Notes: generated from the letters alone by a model not told the origin. Shown: positions 13,501 to 23,069, counted from the first letter of the stretch. The stretch: DNA of 64,000 bases from Struthio camelus (GCF_040807025.1 NC_090953.1:24970997-25034996), one strand, 5' to 3'. Program-made: numbers and translations.

Positions 13501-16500
13501 CTGCTGCCGGGAGGGTTTTTGGGCAGGAGCAGTCAGGGTGGGTTTGGATCAGAGCGCAGCCCCAGAGGACCCTCCCGCAGGCGCGATGGGGACCTGCTGG
13601 TGGCCACCTCCTCCCTGAACGCTGGGGGGGTTTTACCGCGCTCGAGCTGAGCTTGCTTGTGCCGCGGGCGCCAGCGCTGCCCGGAGAGCCGGACGTGCCG
13701 TGTGGCACTTGGAGCTGGGGACGTAGGGTGCTGGGGGTGCCTCGTCCCCGGCGCCAAACCTCTGGTTCTTCAGCAGCGACCGTCTCCTCGGCAGGGCACG
13801 CCGTGGGCCCGGGGCCAGGGGGCCTTCCCGGCTCCCGGCGTGCGCGCGGGGCTGGAGACGCAGTGGAGCAGCACAGGCAGTGGGTGACACCAGGGTCCCC
13901 TCTCGCTAGGACACGGGAGCAGCTCGCCAGCCCCCGCCGCAGGAGGCTGTTTCTGGAGCGTTTCTTAGGCTTTTCTTCCCTTTCAGGGTTATCAACTACC
14001 AGGAAAGGGGCTTGGCAACCAGGTTCAAAGTCTGCCGGCAGGACTGCGGTCCCTTTCCCCTCCGCGGCCTGCCGCGCAAGGCACGAGGACCCGCGCCTCG
14101 AACGCTCGATTCGCGGTAGGGTTTTGCTTTGGGCCACCCTGGCCAAGGCAGCCAGCACAGCGAAGCTCACCTCTGTGCGACGCCTCTGCCCGGGATGCCC
14201 CTGGCCCGCAGGATACGGCCTCTCCCACGCTGCTGAAGCATGGATCACCTACCATGTGCCGTGTCCCCCTCTCCGCTCGGCCGTACAGCCGTTCGCGCTG
14301 CGGCTGTGTCAGGCCGCGCGTGGACGCTGAGCAGGGCTGCGCTGCAGGTCGGCCGCACCGCGAGGTGCAGGTGGGTGCCGCTGGCCTGTTGGGGTTGGGC
14401 CGTAGGCTTCGTCACGGACATGCCGTGTCCTGTCCCCGTCCCTCCCCTTCTTTATTTCTGGCTCTTACCAAACCCAGGAGGTGATGTGTGGGATATCCCT
14501 CACAAGCCAATGACCCCGTGTGCAGGTGCAGGAGGTGACGAGCGGGATGTCCCTTGAGGACCCATGGCCTTGCTGTGCCTCTGAGCTAGGGCCTGTGCTG
14601 GTCCTGGTCCATGCAGGAGGCTGCCAGGAGCCCTCGTAAGAGAGACGAAGGCTGGTGACAGCAAGAGGAGTCAGAGGTGACACTTATGCTGGAGCCCTCT
14701 GCGACCTGCCTGGACATTTGGGAGGTTTCTAAGCTGAGCGAGTGGCAGCAGTTGCAAGAGACCTGGAGGTGAAGGGTCTGAGCTGCTTCGTCGTCCAGCT
14801 CCTGGCTCGATTGCGGTCGTGTCGCTGGAAACGCTAGCTGCGCGCTGGGGTGGTAGATGAAAGGGACAAGCCGTTTGATTCAAACCAAAGCACATCTCTT
14901 GGCAGAGACTCCAGCTTTGGCCAGGAGCGGTTTTCTAGTGAGCTTGGGATAAGCTGTGCAGGGTACATGTAATTTTTCCATCAAAATATTTACGAAACGA
15001 CTGCCTCTTTCCGGAGCTGCGGAGCGTGGCTGGGCTGGAGCGGTGGGCGCACCGTCAGGGCTGGCGGGTGCGTTTGGCTCGCAAGAGCTCAGTTTGCATC
15101 GCAGAGAACAAAACGAAGGTAATCAACCACTTACCTGGCTGTACTGGGGAGCGGGTCAAACCCTTTGGCCCTCAGACTCTTCAAATACAGGCCAGGCCTG
15201 TATTTAAAAAGAGAACAACGCAGAGGTGGGACCAGTACGTTGGGGCGAGGTGGCCTGGGAGCGCTCCTGAGTGTGTCCACGTGCCCCACGGCGTGGGGGG
15301 CCGCTAACCCAGGGTGCTGCCCGCAGGAGGTGATCGTCCCCGAGGGGAAGTGGAGGAAGGTCTCGCCTGCGTCGCTCTCGCTGTCTCTCCCGGATGCGGA
15401 CTACCAGTGCATCCACCGGACGTCCGTCAGCAGCCTCAGCGCCAAGGAGAGCTCGTTCACCTCGGAGGAGCCCTTGGTCTCAGGTGAAGGCCTTGCGCTC
15501 CCTGCCCTGGGCGAGCGGCAGCGGGCGCAGACCGCGCCGGCTGCGTAACTCGTGCCCTGCCCTAACATGGTGCTGCTTGGGGTATAACCTGTCATAACTA
15601 CACGCTCACTGATCCTCAGTGGAGGATGAAGGTCTCAGCCTTGCAGACGAGTGGAGCTGAGGCACAGGAGCTTAGTAGCAAGGGGACTGTGACAGGCCCC
15701 AGGGGTGGGATGGGTTTCCCAGCTGTCTGCTCAGCCCCCAGGCCCCTGAGCCAAAGCCCTGCGGGTGTCCGAGCCCTCGCAGCGCACCCCTAGCACCCGG
15801 GCAGGCCTGGTCCCGCAGGTGGGTGGCGGAGGCCGAGCTGGTCTGAACGGCGGCAGCGATAACCCCAGGGAGGAGAGGAACACTTGCCTGTCGTAGTTGA
15901 AAGGGGCCCATCAGGGAAACATCCCGCTGGTCTGAGCAGATTTCCAGGGCTTGTCCTGCAGATGCTGTAGTGGAGTTTGTGTGATCAAAGCCTTATCGCA
16001 GAGCACGTGGCTCCTTCGCCTGTGCAGGCTGGATGCTCTCCGTAGCGCAAAGGGGCAGCTCCAGCAGGCTGTCAAGCAGAGCTGCTACCCCGATGGAAAT
16101 CCCCTTCAAGCAAGGCCCTGGGTCGCTCTGCGCTGGGTGCAGGAGGAGCAGGGACGTCTGCCAAGCGTATCTGCAGATCTCGGCACTGGCTGTCACGTGG
16201 GAAGAGGTGCTGAGCCCACGCGGCCACATCCCTGCGTTGACTCTTTGGCCCTCGGGTTGTGTTTCAGAAAGTGCAATAAACACGGAGGAGGAGCTGGATG
16301 GGGAGCAGAGCTGCGTGGCAGAGCTGAGACCCTCCGACTACCAACTCTTGAAGATCTTCATCGTGCTGTAAGTGTGCTGAGGGGGGCATGGGCTTCGAGG
16401 CGCTGGGGGAAGTGTGTTGGCCCAGCCCTCCCAGTGTGGACTGAACGCTGTTGGCTGACAGCAGTTCTCTGACCACAGCAGATGGGGGACAGGCAACTTC

Positions 16501-17568
16501 TTGGAGCTGAGAGTGTGGAGGAGGAGGAGGAGGGCAGGTCTAAGCCCATCACTTCTCTGGCCATAGTAGAGGGGAATGGGAGCACACTACATTCCCCATC
16601 CAAAGAAAGCAGTTTTGGGAGCAGCATTGAGGACTGCAGCTTGGGGAGGGCCAGTACAGCCAGGTTCCTGCCATCACGGGGAGAGTTGGCCTCAGCCATC
16701 ATCTCTGAGCACTTGTGCTTGTTCCTTTGCTCCCAGGATCTGCCTCCTGGTTGTGTCGTCTTCGTACCTGGCGTTTCGCATCTTCCGTCTGGAGCAGCAG
16801 CTCTGCTCTCTGAATCGGGACTACCTCTCCCGTGGGCACAGGAGGTAAGGGCCTCTCTGCGTCCGCATGAACCCTGCTACCTGGAGGGATGTTTTGGGAC
16901 AGGCTGTCCCCCAGAAGGGCAAACCGCGCAAGAAGCGGACGACCCAAATGACAAGGTGCGAAGAGCCAAGACTCTTTGCCCCGTTCTGCCTCCCTCCCAC
17001 ACGCGTGTCTGTGTGCGTGTCCTTGTGCACATGCACGCGTGTGCTGTCGTTCTGCGTTTGTGCCCGTGGTGGTGTGCAGCGTTCCCGGGCTTGGTTTGGC
17101 AAGCCTGTTGGGATCGCTGACGGCAGTCCCTAAAGCACAATCCCCGCACGGTAGATATTGGTCACGTTGCTGAACACTCAGCAGATGAGGCTTGGTTTGA
17201 GTGACCAGGGGACGTTCTGCTGTCCTTGAGACTTTCAGCCCTTCTGAGAGGGTCTCCTGCAGGCATGGGGCAGGTCTGGGCGGAGCGTTGCTGTTCCTCT
17301 GGTTGAAAGAGATGGGTGTTACGGCGAAGCTAGTTGCTGCCCCGAGGCTAATGCAACCCTAGGCATTAGCAGGGAGACAGATTGCAGCTGGCTCTTCCTC
17401 CAAGGCCAGCGTCCCTGGAGGCTGTACCAGGCCTGGATGGGGTACACGTGGGTCTCTCCCCTCCTCGTGCCTGTGTGATGTGGTGGGAGACCATCTTGCA
17501 GCCAGGCTGCAGACAGTGTCTCCCTGGACGCTCACCTCTTTCTTACCCTGTTCTCTGTTTGCAGGTGA
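1486..17568 (+). CDS. GRAMD2A: GRAMD2A, GRAM domain-containing protein 2A (nine visible coding exons, 5' partial)
   Basis: Joining 1486-1543, 5982-6054, 6382-6485, 7631-7729, 9333-9404, 11135-11197, 15327-15483, 16268-16367, 16737-16844 and 17565-17568 keeps one open frame, every intron has GT-AG ends, and about 278 residues result. They align end to end with human GRAMD2A as I recall it (about 354 aa): a short polar lead-in, a GRAM domain (about visible residues 36-105), a conserved helical segment (112-135), a serine-rich linker, an acidic stretch, and a single hydrophobic segment (about 238-255) close to the C-terminus. Known family role: an ER tail-anchored protein that binds plasma-membrane phosphoinositides through the GRAM domain and marks ER-plasma membrane contacts. 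Unlike GRAMD1 proteins it has no sterol-transfer VASt domain, and none is seen here. About 50-75 N-terminal residues are missing and must lie left of base 1. GRAMD2B is the alternative paralogue, but synteny with SENP8 and MYO9A supports GRAMD2A. Confidence 0.93.
1544..5981 (+). other. GRAMD2A: GRAMD2A intron after exon a (about 4.4 kb)
   Basis: Moderately GC-rich intron with scattered CpG. It holds an 18-T run at 4100-4117. Several open frames of 100-200 codons occur on both strands, but they overlap one another, have no recognisable domain and fit GC-rich chance frames. No interspersed repeat was recognised. Confidence 0.7.
5982..6054 (+). CDS. GRAMD2A: GRAMD2A coding exon b (start of GRAM domain)
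   Basis: Acceptor TTTCCAG ends at 5981 and donor GTGAGC starts at 6055. The exon encodes 24 residues including KYNSQYHKLFKDIPTEE and ends with the first base of a split valine codon. Human GRAMD2A has KYNQQYHKLFKDVPLEE here (recalled). This is the entry into the GRAM domain. Confidence 0.95.
6055..6381 (+). other. GRAMD2A: GRAMD2A intron (327 bp)
   Basis: Short GC-rich intron with GTGAGC donor and TGTTACAG acceptor. Nothing else is seen in it. Confidence 0.85.
6382..6485 (+). CDS. GRAMD2A: GRAMD2A coding exon c (GRAM domain core)
   Basis: Acceptor TTACAG and donor GTAACA. With the split first codon it encodes 35 residues, including VCSCALQRDILIQGRLYIS and NWLCFYANLFGKDIK. This is the hallmark core of a GRAM domain (QG-RLYIS-N-LCFYAN-LFGK). 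It is near identical to the vertebrate GRAMD2A exon as I know it and ends in phase 0. Confidence 0.97.
6486..7630 (+). other. GRAMD2A: GRAMD2A intron (1.1 kb)
   Basis: The left half is GC-rich; the middle (about 6780-7380) is AT-richer. No exon, repeat or structured element is recognised. Confidence 0.7.
7631..7729 (+). CDS. GRAMD2A: GRAMD2A coding exon d (GRAM domain end)
   Basis: Acceptor CTTCCAG and donor GTAAAG; both boundaries are phase 0. It encodes 33 residues containing VVIPVVSVQLIKKHKTARL and LPNGLAITTN, the second half of the GRAM domain, with the basic IKKHK cluster expected to help bind acidic membrane lipid. It matches human VVIPVVSVQMIKKHK (recalled). Confidence 0.97.
7730..9332 (+). 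other. GRAMD2A: GRAMD2A intron (1.6 kb)
   Basis: Mixed-composition intron. Open frames on both strands show no recognisable domain. No repeat was recognised. Confidence 0.7.
9333..9404 (+). CDS. GRAMD2A: GRAMD2A coding exon e
   Basis: Acceptor TTTTGCAG and donor GTACCC. The 72-bp exon is phase 0 at both ends and encodes YIFVSLISRDSVYDVLRR plus VCTHLQ. This 'yiFvSl-sRd-vyd-L' block follows the GRAM fold in the whole GRAMD1/GRAMD2 family. Confidence 0.97.
9405..11134 (+). other. GRAMD2A: GRAMD2A intron (1.7 kb)
   Basis: Holds a 16-T run at 10687-10702. No further exon or recognised repeat. Confidence 0.7.
11135..11197 (+). CDS. GRAMD2A: GRAMD2A coding exon f
   Basis: Acceptor CCTCCAG and donor GTAAGA. 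The 63-bp exon, phase 0 at both ends, encodes VSSKKSLSLKEFTEEPDAVS plus L. It corresponds to human SSKKSLSVREFSGEPESLE (recalled), the start of the serine/acidic linker between GRAM domain and membrane anchor. Confidence 0.93.
11703..11718. repeat. A16 homopolymer
   Basis: Sixteen A in a row inside a GRAMD2A intron. It is one of only two A runs of 15 or more in the window, against ten T runs. Confidence 0.95.
11772..11811. repeat. Inverted repeat, 13-bp perfect stem with 14-nt loop
   Basis: TTTTGAGTGTGAT at 11772-11784 is the exact reverse complement of 11799-11811, and the spacer is 11785-11798. The arms continue imperfectly outward, with GATT just left and AATCC just right. It is intronic and its function is unknown. 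Confidence 0.9.
12139..12159. repeat. T21 homopolymer
   Basis: Twenty-one T in a row followed by GCAAACAG, within a GRAMD2A intron. Confidence 0.95.
15183..15205. repeat. Near-perfect palindrome, 11-bp arms with a one-base centre
   Basis: The arm AAATACAGGCC (15183-15193) and its exact reverse complement (15195-15205) flank a single A. It lies 122 bp upstream of coding exon g. Confidence 0.95.
15327..15483 (+). CDS. GRAMD2A: GRAMD2A coding exon g (linker)
   Basis: Acceptor CCCGCAG and donor GTGAAG. It encodes 52 residues plus one base of a split codon. EGKWRKVSPASLSLSLPDAD matches human EMKWRKVCPSSRSLSLPDN (recalled). The rest is a fast-evolving serine-rich linker, as expected for a cytosolic tether between GRAM domain and anchor. 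Confidence 0.93.
15484..16267 (+). other. GRAMD2A: GRAMD2A intron (784 bp)
   Basis: GC-rich intron ending in GTGTTTCAG. The human protein has extra linker residues here (recalled), but I saw no additional exon with good splice sites that keeps the frame. Confidence 0.7.
16268..16367 (+). CDS. GRAMD2A: GRAMD2A coding exon h (acidic region and start of membrane anchor)
   Basis: Acceptor TTTCAG and donor GTAAGT. Beginning with two bases of a split glutamate codon, it encodes the acidic stretch NTEEELDGEQS and then AELRPSDYQLLKIFIV, and ends two bases into a leucine codon. Human has ELRLWDYRLLKVFFVL here (recalled). The last residues open the transmembrane segment. Confidence 0.95.
16368..16736 (+). 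other. GRAMD2A: GRAMD2A intron (369 bp)
   Basis: Short intron with a small GAG/GGA-rich patch near 16516-16533. Nothing else seen. Confidence 0.8.
16737..16844 (+). CDS. GRAMD2A: GRAMD2A coding exon i (membrane anchor and C-terminus)
   Basis: Acceptor CTCCCAG and donor GTAAGG. It completes the leucine codon and encodes ICLLVVSSSYLAFRIFRLEQ and QLCSLNRDYLSRGHR, then two bases of an arginine codon. Human: SSSYLAFRISRLEQQLCSL (recalled). Together with exon h this gives one membrane span followed by a short, probably lumenal, tail, the topology of a tail-anchored ER protein. If the donor at 16845 is not used, an in-frame TAA follows at 16846-16848. Confidence 0.95.
16845..17564 (+). other. GRAMD2A: GRAMD2A last intron (720 bp)
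   Basis: GTAAGG donor and TTTGCAG acceptor. The interior has G/T-rich stretches rich in GTGTG near 17005-17030. No other element is recognised. Confidence 0.75.
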
Positions 17569-20130
17569 CTGTTACCACCGAGCTCTGGCTCAGGACAGTC
17601 GGTGACAAGAGAGTAGCACTTTGTGTACAGATCTCCTGCCCAGGCTCCCGGCGAACGCAGCCACAGTATTTGGAGCGTCCGAACTGAGGAGTTGGGGTCC
17701 TTCTCTCCGTTCAGCCTCAGCAGAGCCCTGCGTCCTCCCGGCTGTGGGACCTGGCAGCGTCACGTCACAAGCTTTGTACTGCCTCCAAGCCGTGCCTCAG
17801 TGTTCGCATCTTTGGGGCGTCCCACGCTGCTCAGGAGGGAGGCAAGTGCTGTGTCTTCCGGTCAGTAACCCCAGGCTTGACTCTTGCATGTGGCCTGTCC
17901 TTCCCTCGGCCAGTAAAACTGGGACCAAATACAGTCTGTTTTCCTACCATCGCAGACTCCCGCTCCAGCAGGACTGCCCATCTGGGTCACGGCCACTGGT
18001 GCCAACTCCCCGTGCCACCGGAAACCTGTCGTCTTCCCGGGGTGCTGACACGCTGTAGCACTGGACGATGGCCCAGCAGGCTGCTGCCCCAGTTGGAGGA
18101 AGTGGCTGGGCCTGCCCATAGGACTTGCTGCTAAAACGGTTACTGTTTTTTAATCCCCAACTTGAGTTTTCTTGTTAAAAGATGACCTTAGACTTACTGT
18201 AAGCCCCTGTAAACAAGTGGATGAGCTCCTGGTTGCAAAGGACGCAAGCTGGCTGGGCCTGTTCCTCCCCAGACATGTTCCCACACTAATGTAGTTCTCA
18301 TTGGGACCAGTTCCTCCCGCGCCGCAGGCCGGTCCCGTCGCCCTCCAGCACAGAGCTCGTGCCCCGTGTCTGGGAGGTGCTCCGCATCGGATGTCAGTGT
18401 TAAAGCCCAGAAAGCGTCTCCACCGCAGAGGTGGCACCTCCAGGGAGGTGTAAGGTTTGAGCAGCCCTGAAGCTGCTGCAGCTGAACCTGCGCCGAACTG
18501 GATTGTTCATCGCTCCCCCCCTCGCAGCTCGAGAGAGGCGGGAACGTGGGGAGCGGGCACTGCTAACGGTGGCCCTTGACGCCGGGCCCGCCGCTTCCCT
18601 GCGGGGCGCCTCCAGAGCAGGGAGCGTGCCACCCTGCGAGCCTGCCCTCCGCGGCCCAGCCGCAGCTCTCCTTTCCCGAGCGGAGGCCAGAACACGATCC
18701 TCGTTGGCTCCCGGAGGAGGCAGCTTGCGACAGGGCTCACGGGAGCGTTTTTTGGAGACGACCCCGGGCTGTAATGGCCGTGTAGTAGCTGGCCAGGCCT
18801 TGTGGCCCCTCCCTCCGTGGTTGTTGCCACCCTGCCGCTGTGTTGCGGGGTCTGCCCCCATCACGCGAGGCAGAGCCAGGCCCCAGGAGAGGCCAAACGT
18901 GGGAACGAGCCTGAGGCTGGTTGCTCTCAGCTCGTGTGTGTGAATGACGCCATGTTTAGCCTGTGCCGATGGTCCCCCCGCCCTGCCCCAGCCCCACGTA
19001 CCACGGAGGTGGGGGTAGGATGGGGGCACCCCGGCTGTGGGGGCTCTGCACCAGCCCCCCGGCCCTTCTGCAGCGCTTTTCGCTGGAGCGAAGGGGTGTC
19101 TCGGGGCACCTGCACGTGTGTCCTCTCGCAAAGCACTTTAGGGTCCTCCAGAACAAGTGTCCTCGCTGGGGACCGCACCTGGGACCAAGGCTTCGTTAGC
19201 CCTGCTGTGCCTCGTTAGACATCCTGCGGCTGCAGGGCCTGACTCTTACCGGTCACCCTCTCAGGTGTGCGTCTGGGGTGGCGACGTGTCCGTGCCGCTG
19301 TGCGTGTTCATTACTGTCGTCGTGTCGTAAACGCTGCTCAAACCGCGTTCCCGGCCAGCGGGGTGGCCTCGTGGCGTCCCGCGTCCCGCCGAGGAGGCGC
19401 AGCTGGGTCCACGCCGGGCCGGGTGCCAGCGGGAGGGGGCCTCCGAGGACAGCTCTTGTTCGAGGAGCGCAGCCCTCGCGTACGTGGATTAGCCCCTCGT
19501 TAACGGAGAGGGACGCCCCTGCTCCTGGGGATGAGGTCCTGGGGGCCTGAGGGACGCGCTGCAGAAGTGAAAACCATCTCCGGGGCTCCTGTCCGGCCCC
19601 TTCGCACCCATCAAGAAGGAAATACGAGGCTTTCCTGGCTCAGACACAGCCTGGTTCCCACCGCTGCTCAGCCCACGGGGAAACGGTGGCGGTTATTTAG
19701 CAGCCCTCTTCCTCCTCCTCCTCCGCTGCACGCGAGGCTGCTCCCGAGGCCGCTGGGGCCAGGTGAGCAGGCCAGGCTGCGGCGTTTCTCGCCCCGCGCC
19801 AAGGCACGGAGCCGCGCGGCGCCCTCGCGCCTCTGGCCCCCCGGCGCTGAGCCCCGCCAGAGCTGCGAGTCGGGGCCGCCGCTGCCCTCCGAGCCCTTCC
19901 CCGCCGCTCGCGCCCGTCCAGCGCCACGGCCTCCAGCGAGAGCGTGCCGCGCCGGCCCTGGGGAAGGCGGGTGAGAGCCAGGCCGTTTTGCTGTCGTTGG
20001 GGAACGAGAAGCGCCGGCGGGGACCAAACCTCCTCCTCTGCGGACTCGCGGGCCGGCCGGAGGGTGAGCTCGCCGCCTCGCTCTGGGCTGTGAACGTATT
20101 TTAAATAAAACCACAGTTTTCTAGCACGCC
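17565..20130 (+). other. GRAMD2A: GRAMD2A terminal exon: stop codon and putative 3' UTR
   Basis: The acceptor TTTGCAG ends at 17564. The first G completes AGG (Arg), and TGA at 17566-17568 is the stop. The first canonical AATAAA downstream is at 20104-20109, which would give a 3' UTR of about 2.5 kb. A weaker AGTAAA at 17912-17917 would give a much shorter one. The right part runs into a CpG-rich block, so the true end is uncertain. Confidence 0.5.
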
Positions 20131-21400
20131 GACGCCTGGCGCGAGAGTCCTTGCGGCGACGCCAGGGGTGGGGCGAGGGCCGCGCGCACGCGCGCCACGG
20201 GGACGCCCCACGCTCGCCGGCTTGGTGGGCCGCCGCCGCGTCTCCCCGCCGGCCCCGGGGCACTAGTTGCCCCCAGCACGGGGTGGGAGGGGGGTTGGCG
20301 TCCGCGCAGCGCGTCAGCGGCATCAGCCCTCGTCCGCGCCGCGAGACGTCCCCGCGGCCTTGTAAAACAAACCCGTCGGGCGGGCAACGCGGCCGCGGCT
20401 TCTGCCGGCCGCGTCCGGTCCGTCCCGGCGGGCTGGAGGCCGTGATTTACGGCCGACTCCTCTGCGGCGGCTGCTGCCGGCACGGGGCCGGCGCCCTGGC
20501 GCTCCCCGGCCAGGCGGACGAGCCAAGATTTGCTCTTCCGCTGGGATTTCTGACTTCGGCCCTAAAAGCCGGAAGGCCGCTCTCTGCTCCCGGGCCGGGT
20601 GGGCACTTTAGTCCCCTCCGGTTTTACGCCTAGAGAGGCGCTGCCGTCCCCACCTCCGCGCTGGAGAGGGGAAGGCAAAAACTGGGGCCGAGGCGCCGAA
20701 AGGCCTGGCTCGCCGGGGACGGAGCAGTCCGTGTCGTCCGTGAAACGGCCATTTTCTCACTAGATGGCGGCAAAGACCGCAGGAGGCGGCCGGAGAGCTC
20801 AAGGCCACCGGCCCTTGGCAGCCCCGTCTCGCTGCCACCGGTGGGGAATGGGCTGGTGGGACAGGCTGAGCCTTCCTCCTCCTCCTCCTCCTCCGGCCAC
20901 CCTCGAGTCGCTCCTCGGTGGCCGCTCGGGCCGGCGGAGGGTGGCAGGAGCGCGGCCTTTCATCTGCGACAGGCTCCTTTTCCCAGGTAGGGCTGCGGAG
21001 AGACGCAAACGGAGGCCGAGGCGGTCCCGCGCGGCACCGCGCGCTGGCGTAGAAACCGGGCCGAACGCCGCGCGGGAGCCGACTCTGCAGCCGGAGCCGG
21101 AGCTGGCTTTCAGCCCCAGCCGCCGGGGTCCCCTTCGGGGATAAGTCTAGCCTCAACGAAGGGGCAATTCGTGGGCTCCTGCTCGCAAAAGCGACCGCCC
21201 CGGCCGCTGTTTCTGCCTTTCGTCTCGTGGCGCGGGCCGAGTCGGGCATCCTCACCCGAGCTGCCAGCCCTTCTCCTCCCTGGGAAGGTGGGACGGGGTT
21301 TTCTTGAGCAGCAAGCGGCTCGCAACGAAAAACAGGAGCACCACAAAAACTTGCGCTTTGTTGGGGGGGGGGGAGCCAACTGTGATGGCCGTGACGGAGG
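18400..21400. promoter_or_regulatory. CpG-rich block between convergent genes (orphan CpG island)
   Basis: About 3 kb with very high G+C and frequent CpG, densest at about 19740-21250. Visible promoter-type motifs are CCGGAAG (ETS-like, 20569-20575), two YY1-like cores (GGCCATTTT near 20747 and AGATGGCGGC near 20762), a CTC-repeat tract near 20877-20893, and a good donor CAG|GTAGGG at 20987. GRAMD2A ends to the left and SENP8 ends to the right, so neither gene should have its promoter here. Confidence 0.6.
20104..20109 (+). terminator. Candidate poly(A) signal AATAAA
   Basis: First canonical hexamer downstream of the GRAMD2A stop. It sits in a locally AT-rich patch inside a CpG-rich block. 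It may serve GRAMD2A or a separate transcript. Confidence 0.35.
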
Positions 21401-23040
21401 AGCTGTACGAGGCTGCTGGCAAAGCGGACCTGGTCCCAGGCTGAATGAGCTTTTTCTTTAACGGTTTCTAAACAGAAACGAGGAGTTTGTGGGAAAACCA
21501 GGGAGCGCCTGCAATAGGCGCGTTTGCCCTAAAAGCGCTGGCTCTTTCATGTCACCGATATACCAGGAACGGCCTGCGACCGTTCGTCACGTCTCTCCGG
21601 TCGTCGCTGGTCCAGTGGCATCTCGGGGAGGGGGCTAATGGCCCTTCCCTAGTGCCCCGTGTTAGGACAGGCGTCTCTCCTGGCGTCCCCTGCTCTGCCC
21701 CGCAGGCTTCAAGGGAGGGAGTAGGAGCTTTCGTTGGTTATTTTTAAAACCACTTGTTGATGCCCAGCAAGCTCAACCTCGAAATTGTTTGTTGCCCAAG
21801 AAGGCGGTTAGGGGAGTGGGATTTTGTGTGTGTGTCCAGCCCGGCGCTGTCCGAGTCTTAGAGTGGCAGGGGCGCCGCAGCACCCAGTGCGAAGTGCCTG
21901 CGGTCCCCCGTCCTGCCTCCCACGCGTGGCTTGAGGCCGTCGCCGCCTCCTGCTGAATCGAAAAGCTGCTGTTGCATGGCTCATGGAGGACGCTTTAGCC
22001 CAGCCTGAGGTCCCCTTTGCTGTACCTGCAGGACAGCTGCCAGGTCAGCACATGCCTGTGGCTGCCGATTTCTAACTCGGCCCTGCAGGAGCTAAAGGGT
22101 CAGTAGCCTGGTCTGGTTTGGGGTCTCCTGCCTGCTGGGAGCTGGTCACAGCGCGCAGCTTTGTTTCTGAGACAGCATTCGCCTGTTCCTCTGTGCGTGT
22201 GTATTCTCTCGGAGCCAGGTGACGCCCTTACTGTTTGAACCTATTTGCTTTTCTTTGTGTAAAGAAATGCCACGTGAAAGCCACCGGGGTGTAAAACTTC
22301 CTTGGTTGCTCCCTCTTGCTCACCTCGCTCTCCCTGGCAGCCCCTTCCTCGTCCACAGGCCCCTGGAGCAGGCCAGCGACGAGGCGCCTGCAGCAGCTGA
22401 CAGCACAGAGGCGTGGGGCGGGTGCCTGGCCCGAGGGGTGGCATCTGCCTGGACTGTGAATGTGATTTTTGCCCTCTGAAACAGTCTCCCTGGTACCTAT
22501 CTCTTTGTAAGACCCTCTCGCTCTCCCTCTCCCCACCCCACGTGCTTCCTTCCGCCACCTCCTGCCCTTACCTACCCCGATGCTCCCTCAGTCCCACTGA
22601 CCTTCCTCTTAGGACTTCCTACCTCCCTGGCCCATGCTGCTCCACAGCCACCCCTAAAAACATGATGGAGACACTAAACCAGAAGGTATGGTCTCCTTCC
22701 TGTTGCACAAAGCTCTAGCGAGCGTTTCTGTGCTCGCTGACTCGCTTGCTCTGTAAGGCCGACTCCTCAACCCGCTGTTTACTAGTTGCTGGGAGCAGCG
22801 TGATCACAAAGCTGATGTGAGACCTGAGGCTGGGTCCTGCTCTGTGCTGTACAGCTCTGCTCCCGGAGGGGCCCGAATGGAGGAAGAATCTGCCAGCGAG
22901 TCATGGTATAGCTTGCGAGTCAAGCAAATGCAATACCATCACGTAACAGGAACCCACGGTGCCGTGGGGTCGACGCGGGCAGCAAGAGCCACCTCTCCGT
23001 TACAACGCACGCCGCGTCTCAAAAGAAGAGCCGGTTCAGT
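20130..23040. other. Intergenic region between GRAMD2A and SENP8
   Basis: Holds the right half of the CpG block, an 11-G run at 21363-21373, and then ordinary sequence. Two exon-like pieces are visible on the + strand near 22614-22686 and 22817-23047. Neither matches a protein I know. Confidence 0.5.
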
Positions 23041-23063
23041 AAAGTAAGTGGTTTGGTTTAAGT

Positions 23064-23069
23064 TTTATT
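23064..23069 (-). terminator. SENP8: Candidate SENP8 poly(A) signal (AATAAA on the - strand)
   Basis: TTTATT on the + strand is AATAAA on the - strand. It is the only canonical hexamer found downstream of the SENP8 stop and implies a 3' UTR of about 2.1 kb. Closer ATTAAA variants read on the - strand at 24591-24586 and 24492-24487. Confidence 0.35.

Larger units (their letters stand above)
11198..15326 (+). other. GRAMD2A: GRAMD2A intron (4.1 kb)
   Basis: Holds a 16-A run (11703-11718), a perfect 13-bp-stem hairpin (11772-11811), a 21-T run (12139-12159), a CpG-rich stretch (about 13140-14350) with long open frames on both strands but no recognisable protein, and a near-perfect 23-nt palindrome (15183-15205). 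No exon was recognised. Confidence 0.7.

Noticed and set aside
13359-14330. 323-codon + strand frame with an overlapping 251-codon - strand frame inside a GRAMD2A intron
   Set aside because: Both lie in CpG-rich intronic DNA, have no recognisable domain and overlap each other in antisense. There is no splice or conservation evidence.
20764-21144. 126-codon frame beginning MAAKTAGGG annotated as a gene
   Set aside because: The start context and nearby donor are suggestive, but composition is GC-driven and no family is recognised. It is kept only as part of the orphan CpG-island finding.
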